DNA of 32,728 nucleotides from JBCDAP01 sp038747915 (GCA_038747915.1 JBCDJJ010000039.1:1-32728), one strand, 5' to 3'; positions 7,814 to 17,919 are shown, numbered from the stretch's first letter. Numbers and translations: made by a program. The notes: a model not told the origin generated them from the sequence alone.

Positions 7814-10800
7814 ATGAATCAGGGTGTGATGACGTGGTGGGGTGGTGTCGTGCACGTTGCACTGGCGTGGGTGGTCGCGCTGGCGATCTCGCCAGCGGGT
7901 GCTGCACAGGGTGACCCGGACGAAGAGATCCGGCCCGATGCAACGATGATCCGGACGCCGGCGATCTCGGCCTCGCACATCGCCTTCGCGTACGCGAACA
8001 ACCTGTACCTGGTCGATCGGGATGGGGGTCTCGCGACGCGGCTTGTGAATCCCGATGGGTACGAGTCGTTCCCCCGCTTCTCGCCGGACGGCACATCGCT
8101 GGTGTTTCTTGGTGGGTACGAGGGGCAGAGCGATCTGTACACGCTCGAGCTCATCGAGGGTCGGGCCGCGGGTCTGGCCGAGCGACTGACGCATCACCCC
8201 GGGACCGAAATCCCGCTGCAGTGGTTGCCGGCGCAGGCCGGCGAGCTCGAGCGTGTGCTCTTCTGGTCGAGCGAGATGGTCGGGCTTCGCCGCACGGACC
8301 AGTTGTTCACGGTGCCAGCGGGTGGTGGGATGCCCGAGCAGCTGCCGCTGCCGTACGGAGCGGTCAGTGCGATCTCGCCGGACGGCCGCGCGCTCGCGTG
8401 GACGCCGCACACGCGGGACTTCCGCACGTGGAAGCGGTACCAGGGCGGGATGCAGACGGATATCTGGCTGCTGGATCTTCGATCGTTCGAGAGCGAGCGG
8501 ATGACGGATCACCCCGGCACCGATAGCCAGCCGATGTTCGTACCGGGTGGGGACGGCCAGCGTGTGTATTACATGTCCGACGCGGGGCCGAACACGCGCC
8601 GGAACATCTGGGTGTACGACCGCGGGACACGTCAGCGCCGTCAGCTGACGACGTTCGAGGATGTCGATGTGCGGTTCCCGTCGATCGGCCCTGGCCCCAA
8701 CGGCCAGGGGGAGATCGTGATGCAGGCGGGTTCGTCGCTCTGGCTGCTCGATCTGGCGACGGAGCAGTCTCGCCGGGTGGACATCGTGATCCCCGGTGAC
8801 CGTCCGACGCTGCGGCCGCGGCGTGTGAACTTCGCCGAGTTCATCAAGGCGGCCTCGATCAGCCCTGGTGGCGAGCGAGCGGTGATCGAGTCGCGCGGCG
8901 AGCTGTTCTCGGTGCCGACCGAGGACGGTGTGACGCGCCGACTGACGACGAGTTCTCACTCGGCGGAGCGCGACCCGAGTTGGTCGCCCGACGGTCAGTG
9001 GATCGCCTACCTGAGCGACGACCCGGAAGAGACCGGCGACGGCACGATCGGCGAGTACGAGGTGTTCGTCATGCAGTCGGACGGGAAGGGTGAACGCCGG
9101 CGGGTGACGAGCGGTGGCGACCGGTTCCGGTTCATCCTCGGGTGGTCTCCGGACAGCGAGATGATCCTGCTTGGCGACAAAACCGGGCGGTATGTGCTGC
9201 TCGACGTCGAGACGGGCGACGAGACGGTGATCGCCGAGGATGCGTGGGCGCGGCTGACCGGTGCGTCGTGGTCGCACGACTCGGGGTGGCTCGCGCTGGT
9301 GCTGCTTCACGAGGGCACCGGCAACGGCGCGGTGCATCTCTACGAGGTGGCAACGGGGGTGCTAACGCAGGTGACCGACCCGATGTTCGATTCGAGCTCA
9401 CCCGCGTTCGACCACGAGGGTGAGTTCCTGTACTTCGTGAGCAACCGGCGTTTCTCGCCGACCTACGGGCAGATCGAACGGACGTGGATCTACGGCGACG
9501 CCTCGGTGGTGCTCATGGCTCCGCTGCGCCCGGATGTGGAGATGCCCCTCGCGCCCGAGTCGGGCGATGTGCCGTGGGACGAGGAGGACGAGGGCGCTGT
9601 CCCCGAGGCGTGGGTGGGCGCGTGGGTGGTGACGCTCTCGAGCGACGAGGCAGCGTCGCGCACGGTCGAACTCGAGATCGGACACGACACCGAGGGCGAC
9701 GATGGCGGGGTTGTTGCTGAGATCGAGTTTGAGGGTGGCAGGGAGGCCAGCGCGGACGAGGTGAGCTGGGACGCTGACGAGGAGGTGCTGACCATCCGCG
9801 TCACCGATGACGCGGGCCGCCTCGTGGTGCTGGGGCTGACACTCGACGATGGTGAGCCGGCAACGATCGGCGGCACCTGGTCGGATCCGGAGACAGGCGT
9901 CTCGGGCACGGTCAGCGGAGAGGTCGCCCCCGACGACGCGGGCGAGGACGAGGCCAGCGACGACGCTGAGGATGCCGGTGATGGTGATGCCGTCGCCGAC
10001 GATGAGCCCAGCGACGAGGTGATCGAGATCGAGATCGAGGGATTCGAGCGTCGGGCGGTTCGCCTCGCGATCGAGCCCGGCGCAATCGGGAACCTGAGTG
10101 TCGGTTCGAACGGGAACCTGTTTTACACGCGAGGCGAGAGCTACCGCGGCACGGGGCCCGGGGCTGGGCTGTTCGTGTTCGATCCGGCCGATCAGGAGGC
10201 CGACGAAGACCGGGTGCTGCCATCGCCTGTGTCCACGTTCACCATGTCGGCGGATGGCGAGCACCTGCTCGCGGGCCGGAACGTGTGGTCACGCACCTCG
10301 CCGGCGCGCTGGGCCATCGTCGAGGCGTCCTCTGGGCAGAGCTTCGACACACTCGACACCTCGGGGATGCGCGGCACCATCCGGCCTCGCGCGGAATGGC
10401 GGCAGATCCTGACCGATGCGTGGCGGATCTTCCGTGATTACTTCTACGACGAGGGCATGCACGGGGTGGACTGGCGCGCGATCTACGACCAGTACGCCGC
10501 GATGCTGCCCGACGCGGTGACGCGGAGCGATGTGACGCACATCACGCGCGAGATGATCAGCGAGCTGAACGCCGGGCACGCATACTACTCGGGCGGAGAT
10601 ACCGAGGATGCGCCGCGCGCGAACGTCGGGCTGCTCGGGGCCGACCTCGAACTCGCGACGGTCGGCGGCGAGACGGGCTACCGCGTCGCACGGCTCGTCG
10701 AGGGCGCGCCGTTCGACGACGATGCGCGCGGGCCGCTCAGTCAGCCGGGCGTGGATGTGGCAGAGGGCGACTTCATCCTGGCGGTGAACGGTGAGCCGAT

Positions 10801-11650
10801 CGATGTGACGCGGAGCCCATGGGCATCGTTCCAAGGGATGGGTGGTGCGCGTGTCGAGCTGACGGTGTCGGAGCGGCCTGTCGTCGACGACGAGGCGCGG
10901 TATGTCGTGGTCGACCTGATGCGCTCCGAGACGTCGCTGCGGTACCGCGCGTGGGTCGAGCGGAACCGCCGGTATGTCGACGAGCAGTCGGACGGACGGA
11001 TCGGCTACATCTACGTGCCGAACACCGGTGTTGACGGGCAGAACGAGCTGGTCCGGCAGTTCCAGGGACAGTTCCACAAGGATGCACTCATCGTCGACGA
11101 GCGGTGGAACGGCGGCGGGCAGATCCCGACCCGATTCATCGAGCTGCTCAACCGTCCGAAGCTGAGCTACTTCGCCCTGCGCGATGGCCGGCCCTGGGTG
11201 TACCCGCGGCAGGGGCACTTCGGCCCCAAGGCGATGCTGATCAACGGCCGCGCGGGCTCGGGCGGCGATATGTTCCCCTACCTCTTCAAGCAAGCGGGCC
11301 TCGGGCCGCTCATCGGCGAGCGGACCTGGGGCGGGCTGATCGGGATCAGCTTCAACCCGCACCTGGTCGACCTGCCGTACATGGCGGTGCCGCGGTTCGC
11401 GTTCTATGAGCTCGACGGGACGTGGGGCGTGGAGGGGCACGGTGTGGATCCGGACATCGAGGTCATCGCTGACCCGGGCTTGCTCGCGGGCGATCTCGGC
11501 CGCGGCGAACTCATCCGCGATCCGCAGCTCGACACAGCGATCGAGCATCTGCTCGGCGAACTCGAGCGGAACCCTCAGCAGCGGCTCACGCCGCCGCCCG
11601 CTGGGCCGGATCGGACCGGGCCCGGCATCGGACGCGAAGAGGACAAGTAG
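7814..11650 (+). CDS. Tricorn protease homologue, S41 family, exported
   Basis: A 1278-aa serine peptidase of the tricorn type, which trims peptides. Here a signal peptide (about 1-31, ending AGAAQG) suggests a periplasmic role. The start has AAGGAG 5 nt upstream. Order: beta-propeller repeats of PD40/WD40 type (about 45-590), an inserted beta-rich and then very acidic stretch (about 597-750), more propeller, the helical C1 domain (about 862-930), a PDZ domain (about 935-1025), and the S41 catalytic core (about 1050-1230). Likely catalytic residues are H922 in NAGHAYY, S1149 in GRAGSGGD and E1207 in GVEGHGVDPD. The serine that precedes the histidine in archaeal tricorn is Gly here. The insertion in the propeller is the odd feature. 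No dedicated partner gene is adjacent. Confidence 0.9.
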   Translation: MNQGVMTWWGGVVHVALAWVVALAISPAGAAQGDPDEEIRPDATMIRTPAISASHIAFAYANNLYLVDRDGGLATRLVNPDGYESFPRFSPDGTSLVFLGGYEGQSDLYTLELIEGRAAGLAERLTHHPGTEIPLQWLPAQAGELERVLFWSSEMVGLRRTDQLFTVPAGGGMPEQLPLPYGAVSAISPDGRALAWTPHTRDFRTWKRYQGGMQTDIWLLDLRSFESERMTDHPGTDSQPMFVPGGDGQRVYYMSDAGPNTRRNIWVYDRGTRQRRQLTTFEDVDVRFPSIGPGPNGQGEIVMQAGSSLWLLDLATEQSRRVDIVIPGDRPTLRPRRVNFAEFIKAASISPGGERAVIESRGELFSVPTEDGVTRRLTTSSHSAERDPSWSPDGQWIAYLSDDPEETGDGTIGEYEVFVMQSDGKGERRRVTSGGDRFRFILGWSPDSEMILLGDKTGRYVLLDVETGDETVIAEDAWARLTGASWSHDSGWLALVLLHEGTGNGAVHLYEVATGVLTQVTDPMFDSSSPAFDHEGEFLYFVSNRRFSPTYGQIERTWIYGDASVVLMAPLRPDVEMPLAPESGDVPWDEEDEGAVPEAWVGAWVVTLSSDEAASRTVELEIGHDTEGDDGGVVAEIEFEGGREASADEVSWDADEEVLTIRVTDDAGRLVVLGLTLDDGEPATIGGTWSDPETGVSGTVSGEVAPDDAGEDEASDDAEDAGDGDAVADDEPSDEVIEIEIEGFERRAVRLAIEPGAIGNLSVGSNGNLFYTRGESYRGTGPGAGLFVFDPADQEADEDRVLPSPVSTFTMSADGEHLLAGRNVWSRTSPARWAIVEASSGQSFDTLDTSGMRGTIRPRAEWRQILTDAWRIFRDYFYDEGMHGVDWRAIYDQYAAMLPDAVTRSDVTHITREMISELNAGHAYYSGGDTEDAPRANVGLLGADLELATVGGETGYRVARLVEGAPFDDDARGPLSQPGVDVAEGDFILAVNGEPIDVTRSPWASFQGMGGARVELTVSERPVVDDEARYVVVDLMRSETSLRYRAWVERNRRYVDEQSDGRIGYIYVPNTGVDGQNELVRQFQGQFHKDALIVDERWNGGGQIPTRFIELLNRPKLSYFALRDGRPWVYPRQGHFGPKAMLINGRAGSGGDMFPYLFKQAGLGPLIGERTWGGLIGISFNPHLVDLPYMAVPRFAFYELDGTWGVEGHGVDPDIEVIADPGLLAGDLGRGELIRDPQLDTAIEHLLGELERNPQQRLTPPPAGPDRTGPGIGREEDK

Positions 11651-11690
11651 TACCGATCCCGGCTGAAGTATCTTGCATCTTGGTGTTCCC

Positions 11691-11719
11691 GGGCGGGGTG
11701 GTGAGAACGCCCCGCGCCC
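11691..11719. terminator. GC-rich stem-loop between convergent genes
   Basis: GGGCGGGG (11691-11698) can pair with the downstream C-rich arm (11710-11719) apart from a two-base bulge. It lies between the convergent tricorn and DUF3179 genes. It has no T-run on either side, so any terminator role is tentative. Confidence 0.3.
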
Positions 11720-11809
11720 ACGGCCAGGTGCTCCTCGTCTGTGGGTGGATGTTCGCGGGAGCGAGACGCTCTCACCACCGGACCACGACACCGGATGATG
11801 CACCGTGCT

Positions 11810-13360
11810 CTAGTTGACGAGGCGGACGGTCTCGAACGCGGCGTTCCACACGAACCAGAAAGCCCGCTGGGCCGGCAGGCGGTCGAGGGTACGGCCGTCG
11901 CCCGCGGTCGCTGCATCCTCCGCGATGGTCCACCGAACGCCTGCCGTGTCCACCGCGACGGCGTCACCGTCGTACCGCTCGAACCGGATGTCGGGCGGGG
12001 TGCGGTACACGCGGTTCGCACCGGATGGATCGGTGAACACGACGAGCTCCACCGGGCCCAGCGCATCGTGGTACACCGGGTTGGCAGCGAGAAAGTCGGC
12101 AGCGATCGCGAGCGTGGCGTCGCCGGCCTGCGGGAAGGTCAGGCCAAGAATCTCCTGCTTGTTCTTGAGGCGGGTGTCGAGCTTTCGCTCCGGCACGGTG
12201 AACATGAGCTCGTCGGTCGCGAAGTAGCGGCGGTAGGCAGCGCCTTCCGAGTAGTCGCGGCCGTGCCCGGTGTCGAGCGAGAGCACGGTCGTGCTCGGGT
12301 GCCGACGGCGCCACTCGCCCCACGCCGTGGTGACCACGGCTCGACGAGGGAGCACGATGGGATCGTCGCCATCCTGATCAACAAGCGGACCGATCACCGG
12401 TGTGCCGCGCATGGTGCTCCAGAGCGACTGTGTGGCGCGGTCGTACATGAGCTTGTTGGAGCGATAGAGAAAGCCGCTCGTTCCGAGCTCGTGGTTCACA
12501 CCGCCGACCGTTGTCTCGTAGAGGATGACGGTGCCGCAGAGCGTGCAGTACACGCCGGCAAGATCCACACCGCCCACCTCGTCGACGAACATCTCGTGCC
12601 AGGCCAGGATGCGCTTGGGGTACGCGCGCGCCTCGCCGTTGACCTCGATGCCGAAGACCACGTGATCGTCGGCGAGGTAGTCGGCCTCGTGCGCAGCGAT
12701 CATCTTGGGTGAGCGCAGCGGCGGGATGCCGTCCTGCCGCACACCGCCCCACCGCACCTCATCGAGACGGATGAGCGCGGTGGCCGCCCGCTCGTTCGAG
12801 AAGTACGCGCCGAACCGGGCATCGATAAGCGAGTACGCGAGCGACTTGAACTCGCCATAGTCGGGATGAGGCTCGGGCTGCGTGCGCCAGAGATGGTGCC
12901 ACCAGCCGTCGAGGGAGTTGCCGAGCGGGGCATCGGCCTTCTCACGGGCGATGCGGCGGAGCTCGCCCGCGACGAGATGGGCGCGGCGATTGGCGATGCG
13001 CATGACATCGAGCGTCATCGCGAGCGAGCCGGGGTGCCAGGACGACTCGATCTCACGCAACGCGGGCTCCGAGTCACCGCCGATCAGCAGGGCGAGGAAC
13101 GCCGCCGGCCCCTCGCCAAGTGACTCTGCGGCCTTCGCGATGGCACTCGGCTCCGGCGGGAACGGCAACGGCTCACTGGGAAGACCCAGCTGCGCTCGGG
13201 TGCGTGGCTCGGGGGGGATCAGCAACACCTCGCGGGCCGACCACCCGATCGCGATGCCCGCAACAGCGACCGCACCAACGAGCACTCCGGCCCTGGCGCG
13301 AGGGTGTCCGCCACGTGATGATGAGGTATCGCTCACGATGGCTGAACGGCCACCCGGCAA
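11810..13360 (-). CDS. DUF3179 domain-containing protein
   Basis: A protein of up to 516 aa with one N-terminal TM (about 25-45), so probably membrane-anchored with the domain outside the cytoplasm. The DUF3179 domain spans about 215-510 and shows the family signatures: VNGEARAYPKRILAWHE, YCTLCG (paired cysteines), SGFLYRSNKLMYDR followed by SLWSTMRG, and a C-terminal AFWFVWNAAF. The function of the family is unknown to me. The start is uncertain: TTG at 13360 has a GGA-containing site about 8 nt upstream, and an in-frame GTG at 13336 would shorten the N-terminus by eight residues; neither choice affects the domain. The gene is preceded by the terminator of the upstream autotransporter gene, so it has its own promoter. 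Confidence 0.85.
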   Translation of the reverse strand: MPGGRSAIVSDTSSSRGGHPRARAGVLVGAVAVAGIAIGWSAREVLLIPPEPRTRAQLGLPSEPLPFPPEPSAIAKAAESLGEGPAAFLALLIGGDSEPALREIESSWHPGSLAMTLDVMRIANRRAHLVAGELRRIAREKADAPLGNSLDGWWHHLWRTQPEPHPDYGEFKSLAYSLIDARFGAYFSNERAATALIRLDEVRWGGVRQDGIPPLRSPKMIAAHEADYLADDHVVFGIEVNGEARAYPKRILAWHEMFVDEVGGVDLAGVYCTLCGTVILYETTVGGVNHELGTSGFLYRSNKLMYDRATQSLWSTMRGTPVIGPLVDQDGDDPIVLPRRAVVTTAWGEWRRRHPSTTVLSLDTGHGRDYSEGAAYRRYFATDELMFTVPERKLDTRLKNKQEILGLTFPQAGDATLAIAADFLAANPVYHDALGPVELVVFTDPSGANRVYRTPPDIRFERYDGDAVAVDTAGVRWTIAEDAATAGDGRTLDRLPAQRAFWFVWNAAFETVRLVN

Positions 13361-13395
13361 CCCAGTATTCCATCGGTGCGGAAGACCGCGGCGCC

Positions 13396-13433
13396 CAACA
13401 AAGAACCACCCCCCGGGCTGCCCGGGGGGTGGT
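13396..13433 (-). terminator. Intrinsic terminator of the autotransporter-like gene
   Basis: A perfect 13-bp stem (13405-13417 with 13421-13433) closes a 3-base loop CTG. Read on the minus strand it is followed by the T-rich tail TTCTTTGTTG. It lies about 125 nt past the stop codon at 13559 and just before the DUF3179 start, which separates the two transcripts. Confidence 0.8.
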
Positions 13434-13558
13434 CAGTCGGAAGACTCGCTCATGCGAAACCCGGCCGCGGAGAGGCGAGACGGCCGGGGTGTGGTGTTCG
13501 CACGATCAGTCCGAGCGAGGGTGACCCCCCAAACTCGGACCGAGGTGTGTTGCAGGAT

Positions 13559-16500
13559 TTAGAACCGGAAGCCGATACCGCCGCCAACAGCGTTGACGGT
13601 GTTGTCGCCGGCGAACTGACCGTCGTAGCGAACGAAGATGGAGACGTTGTTGTCAAAGACAGCGGTCATGCCGGCACCGACGTAGCCGGCGGACTCGTCA
13701 CCGGTGTCGACCTCGGTGGAGAAGGTCGCGGTACCGGCGTTGAAGCGGGCCTCGAGATCGTCGATGTCATCGCCGGCCTCGAAGTCCCAGCCGCCCGAGA
13801 CCTCGGGGATCCAGAGGACGGTGTCGGTCTCGAAGACGTAGGCGAAACGAACGCCGAGACGGGTGTTGACGAGGTTGGCCTCGTTCTCCTCGATGGAGAG
13901 ACCGCCGACGCCGGACTCGCTGAAGCTGTCCTGGTCGTAGTAGGTGTACTGGACGGAGAACTCGGGGGTGACGCGGAACTGGTCACGAGTGCCGAACTGG
14001 AAGTCGTAGCCGATGCCGAAGAAGAAGGTGAAGTCGAACGCGTCGTAGTCGGCGTCGTTAGAGAAGCCCAGGCTCGGCGTGTTGCGGACCGACTCGATCT
14101 CGTGGAAGCCGAAGGTGGTCTGCAGATCGATGAACCAGCCGTCGAAGAACGAGTAGGTGAGGTAGGGGCCGAAGCGGAAGGTATCGATGTCGAGATCGCC
14201 GAGGCCGCCCTCGAAGTCAACGTCGGTGGCGTTGTAGGTGAAGTACAGACCGAGGAGGAAGTCATCGGTGAAGGCGTAGTCGAAGCCGACCGTCACGCCG
14301 CCGCCATCGGCCTCGTAGCCGGTGACGCTCGACGAGTCGTCCTGCTCCTCGAAGATGCCGAAGCCCTTGACGTAGAGGCCGAAGGGGTTGTCGCTCAGAC
14401 GGGTGCCCGGCTCCTGGGCGTCGAAGGTCTCGGCCTCCATCGCGGCGTTGATGAGCTCGGGATCGCCCGCAGCGGCGAGCGACTGGAGGTCACTGCCACC
14501 AAAGGCGAGGGCGACCGCGTGGTTGCCGGCACGGCGGGCAGCGAGGTAGTCGGTCTGGGCGTAGTTGACACGCTCGTTGAGCTGCTGAACGTTCGCGAAG
14601 GACTGGACCAGGGCCCGGCCGCCGTCCTGGATCTGCTCGAGTGCGACGTTGTAGTCACCGACCGCGGTGCCGGTGACCCGGCCGTCGAGCAGGTCGACGC
14701 GGGAGACGATGTTGGCGGCCTCGTTGAAGGACGCGGGCTCGGTGCCGTTGGCGTTGAGCGTGATGTTGCGGTTGGTCAGGCCAGCACCGGCGTTGGTGGT
14801 GAGGGTCTGGGCGTCGTTGTTGAGCTGCCAGATCGCCGAGGCGACATCGTCGAACTCGTTGTTGATCGAGGCGTTGGTGTAGCTGCCCTGCTGACGAACA
14901 GCGACAAGGTCGACTTCCTGGCCGGGGTCGGTGTTCGACGAGGCGAGGTAGAACTCGAGCACCTGCTCGACGAAGAGGTCGGCGTTCTCGATGACGACGA
15001 AGGTGTTATCGACGCCGTTGTTGGGGTTGCCATCGGTGTCGACCGAGGGGAGGAAGGTTCCGTTGACGCCGTTGCCGTTGGCCTGGTTGGCGAGCAGCTC
15101 GTTCACGTCGGTCGCGGTGCCGCCGTCGACGATGCCATCCTCGAGGTTCACGAAGGTCGAACCGGCCGGCGCGTTGGTCGGCTGGTTCTGGGGGTCGGCG
15201 AGGATGTTGCCGTTCTCGTCGGAGATGAAGCCGGCGTTGGCGGCGAGGATGCCGTCGGTCTGGAAGACCGTGAGGCGATCACCGGTGAGGAAGACGCTCT
15301 GCTGACCGGGGGTGTCGGTCTCGGCGATGATGTAGTCACCGTCGGTGTCGACGAACTCGAAGATGCCATCACCATCCGTGTCGGCAGCATCGGCGATGCC
15401 GTCGTTGTCACGGTCGACGAGGAGAGCACCAGCGACCGCGGCGTTCGCGCCACCGGCGTCGAACAGGGCCGTCGCCGCGTTGACGACGTCGTTCTGGAGA
15501 TCACCGTCGAAGTCGACGAAATCGAGCGTGCCGTCGCCGTTGGTATCGGTCACGTTGCCGAGCCAGACGCCGTTGCCGGGAGCGTTGTTGATGTAGTCGT
15601 TGATGTAGTTGTTGTCGAGCACCGCGTCGACCACGACCGCATCACCGAGGTCGATGCCGCCCCAGTTGAGGTCGCCACCGTTGGCGTCGGTGTTGAGCAC
15701 GTTGATCAGGGTCGACTGGGTGCCGGCGAGGGCCTCGGTCGACGTGTTGATGGCGCCGGCGGCGTTCGTGGTCGAACGGACGCGGAAACGGGCGGTGGCG
15801 TCACCGTCGGCGGCGTTGCCGTCGATGAGGAAGACGGTGGCGTCCGCCGCATCGCCGTCGGCACCGACCGAGGTGCCGGCCTGGAACTGGCCGGCCAGGG
15901 TGTTGCCGGCGCCGTCCTGAACCTGGAAGAGCGCCCCGCCGAGCGGCGTGGCGATGCCGGTCGGGCCGGGATCGATGATGCCGTTGTTGAAGACGCTGAG
16001 GTTGGAGAAGTAGTTGACACCGGGGTTGGTGGCCGCGTTGATCGAGGCACTGGTCAGGGTCACGTTCTCGCGGACGAAGTAGGTGCCGGTCAGAGCGGAG
16101 TTCTGCAGCTCGTTGTTGATGCGCATCGTGCCGTCGCCGACGAAGTTGATGGTCTCACCGTTGTCGGTGAACTCGTCCGCGACGTTCACCGGGCCGCCGG
16201 CACCGTTCGGAGCATCGATGTTCCAGGTGAAGACGGTGTCCGCATCCTGGAGGTCGATGGTGGTCTCGGTGTTGGCGTTGGTGAAGTTGAGGATGTTGTC
16301 GAGCGCGTTGTCGAAGTCGAAACGGAGTTCGTTGCGGCCGGACACCGCGAAGTCGTCCTCGACGATGACCGAGCCGGGGAGCGTGATGAGACCGGGGAGC
16401 GGGCCGCCCGCGGCGTCGTACGCGAAGAGGGTCGGGGTGTCGCCACCATCGCTGTTGATGATCAGGACAGCACCATCGTCGCCGGTGGCGACATTGCCAC

Positions 16501-17737
16501 CGAAGGCGGCGTTGTTGCCGATGCCAAGCCGGCCGGACTCGATGCGGAACTGGTCGGTCGCACCGAGACCGGGGGCCGCGCCGAGGACGTTGGCACGCGT
16601 GGTGACAAAGACGTCGTTGGGCAGGCCGGTACCGGCAGCATCGATACGGGCGTTGGCTGTGGAGGAATCACCGGTGAGGACAAGGGTCGACTCGTCGCCG
16701 CCGCCACCGTTGGTCGCGGGGTCGTAGATGAACTGCGATGCGGCGGTGCCATCGTCGGCGAAGCCGCCCGCGAACATCGAGAAGACGTTCGCGCCGGTGC
16801 CCTCGATGGTGAGGACCTGGCCGTTATCGAGGTTGACGATCGAACCGGTGCCGAAGGTGGCATCACCACCGGTCAGCTCGCCGATCGCCTCGGAATCGTT
16901 GATGACAAACGTGTTGGCGGCGCTGGAGCCGATGAACACCGTCGCGGTGTCGGCGATGGCGGCACCACCGGTGACCACGAGCGTGCCGGTAGTCGGGCTG
17001 ATGAACACGTTGAACGCATCGGCGGCGTTGTTGCCGAGGAGTTCGAGCTCACCACCGCCGGTCAGAACGAGCAGGTCCTGGTTAGTCGCGTCGATGGTGT
17101 TGGTGACCTCGATCTCGCCGTCGTCGGCAAGACCGTCGTCGAAGCCGTCACCGAAGACGTTGAAGACCACGGTCTGGGTGCCGATCGTGGTCAGATCGAA
17201 GGACTCACCGGTGCCATCGTCCTGGAAGTCGATGGTGCCCGTGCCGTCCTGCTCGATGATGGTGAGGGCGCCGTCGAAGTCGAAAGGCACATCGACGGTG
17301 TAGTTCACCGCGCCGTCGTTGAAGCGGATGTTGCTCTGGGCCGCGGTGAAACCGAAGACCTCGGCGTTGGTGTTCTGCACCGTGACAGCGGCCTGGCCCA
17401 GCGTGTCGAACAGCAGGTTCGCCAGCGCGTTGAAACCGGGGTTGCCGATGTTCACGTCGAGCGTGGCGTTGCCAGCGGTCGTGAAGAAGATGCCCGGCGT
17501 AGCGGTCACCGCAGCGACGCCACCGGCGTAGTTACCAGCGGTGTTGAAGAGGCCGTCGCCACCACCGCCGCTGAAGTTCAGCGTGCCGGCGGGCAGGGTG
17601 CCCGCGACCAGGCCGGTTTCGGTCGTTGTCGGGGCGGTCGGCGGAGTCGTGGAGTTCTGGGCGAAAGCCATGCCACTCACGGACACCGCGAGTCCCGCCG
17701 AGGTCACGAACCGGCGAATGTCTGATCGGGTGATCAT
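13559..17737 (-). CDS. Autotransporter-like outer membrane beta-barrel protein
   Basis: A 1392-aa secreted/outer membrane protein. The ATG at 17737 follows GGAAAG at 8 nt spacing and begins a signal peptide (about 1-26, SGMAFAQN). The long passenger (about 27-1110) is rich in Gly, Asn, Thr and Val, with short beta-type segments typical of a beta-helix, and contains one Asp/Gly-rich calcium-loop-like stretch (DTDGDGIFEFVDTDGD). The last 280 residues alternate aromatic and polar residues in strands (for example FGLYVKGFGIFEE and FRFGPYLTYSFFDGWF) and end in Phe after GGGIGFRF, as in autotransporter beta-barrels inserted by the BAM complex. It presumably displays its passenger on the surface; the passenger's ligand is unknown. 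It has its own promoter and terminator. Confidence 0.85.
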   Translation of the reverse strand: MITRSDIRRFVTSAGLAVSVSGMAFAQNSTTPPTAPTTTETGLVAGTLPAGTLNFSGGGGDGLFNTAGNYAGGVAAVTATPGIFFTTAGNATLDVNIGNPGFNALANLLFDTLGQAAVTVQNTNAEVFGFTAAQSNIRFNDGAVNYTVDVPFDFDGALTIIEQDGTGTIDFQDDGTGESFDLTTIGTQTVVFNVFGDGFDDGLADDGEIEVTNTIDATNQDLLVLTGGGELELLGNNAADAFNVFISPTTGTLVVTGGAAIADTATVFIGSSAANTFVINDSEAIGELTGGDATFGTGSIVNLDNGQVLTIEGTGANVFSMFAGGFADDGTAASQFIYDPATNGGGGDESTLVLTGDSSTANARIDAAGTGLPNDVFVTTRANVLGAAPGLGATDQFRIESGRLGIGNNAAFGGNVATGDDGAVLIINSDGGDTPTLFAYDAAGGPLPGLITLPGSVIVEDDFAVSGRNELRFDFDNALDNILNFTNANTETTIDLQDADTVFTWNIDAPNGAGGPVNVADEFTDNGETINFVGDGTMRINNELQNSALTGTYFVRENVTLTSASINAATNPGVNYFSNLSVFNNGIIDPGPTGIATPLGGALFQVQDGAGNTLAGQFQAGTSVGADGDAADATVFLIDGNAADGDATARFRVRSTTNAAGAINTSTEALAGTQSTLINVLNTDANGGDLNWGGIDLGDAVVVDAVLDNNYINDYINNAPGNGVWLGNVTDTNGDGTLDFVDFDGDLQNDVVNAATALFDAGGANAAVAGALLVDRDNDGIADAADTDGDGIFEFVDTDGDYIIAETDTPGQQSVFLTGDRLTVFQTDGILAANAGFISDENGNILADPQNQPTNAPAGSTFVNLEDGIVDGGTATDVNELLANQANGNGVNGTFLPSVDTDGNPNNGVDNTFVVIENADLFVEQVLEFYLASSNTDPGQEVDLVAVRQQGSYTNASINNEFDDVASAIWQLNNDAQTLTTNAGAGLTNRNITLNANGTEPASFNEAANIVSRVDLLDGRVTGTAVGDYNVALEQIQDGGRALVQSFANVQQLNERVNYAQTDYLAARRAGNHAVALAFGGSDLQSLAAAGDPELINAAMEAETFDAQEPGTRLSDNPFGLYVKGFGIFEEQDDSSSVTGYEADGGGVTVGFDYAFTDDFLLGLYFTYNATDVDFEGGLGDLDIDTFRFGPYLTYSFFDGWFIDLQTTFGFHEIESVRNTPSLGFSNDADYDAFDFTFFFGIGYDFQFGTRDQFRVTPEFSVQYTYYDQDSFSESGVGGLSIEENEANLVNTRLGVRFAYVFETDTVLWIPEVSGGWDFEAGDDIDDLEARFNAGTATFSTEVDTGDESAGYVGAGMTAVFDNNVSIFVRYDGQFAGDNTVNAVGGGIGFRF

Positions 17738-17890
17738 TTCGAGTCTTTCCTTTCCTTGGCGACGACCCTCCAGAAGAGAGGGACGCGCCCCTTGCATGAG
17801 CAGAGCGTCTTCAAGCCTCGCCCGGGCACCACACCCGGGTCTCACGACGACACGCGCACACAGCGTCGCTTCGTGAGTGAGGGCTTACTT

Positions 17891-17919
17891 GTTTTAGCAG
17901 ACGCCAACATCGGCTGCAA
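17891..17919 (-). promoter_or_regulatory. Candidate promoter of the autotransporter-like gene
   Basis: On the minus strand TTGCAG (17914-17919) and TAAAAC (17891-17896) are separated by 17 nt, each a partial match to the sigma-70 consensus. This leaves a 5' leader of about 150 nt before the start at 17737. Confidence 0.4.

Noticed and set aside
6240..9337. Long minus-strand frames across the TSP3 and tricorn genes
   Set aside because: They are Arg/His/Asp-rich translations without motifs, opposed to two well-supported plus-strand genes.
10289..11803. A 504-codon frame antisense to the tricorn catalytic core
   Set aside because: The plus strand carries the intact PDZ and S41 domains with catalytic residues; the antisense frame has no recognisable domain.
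13376..17725. A 1449-codon open frame on the plus strand, antisense to the autotransporter-like gene
   Set aside because: The opposite strand encodes a signal peptide, passenger and beta-barrel with a proper ribosome binding site. The antisense translation is a low-complexity Val/Gly/Asp/Glu string, as expected from GC-biased third positions.
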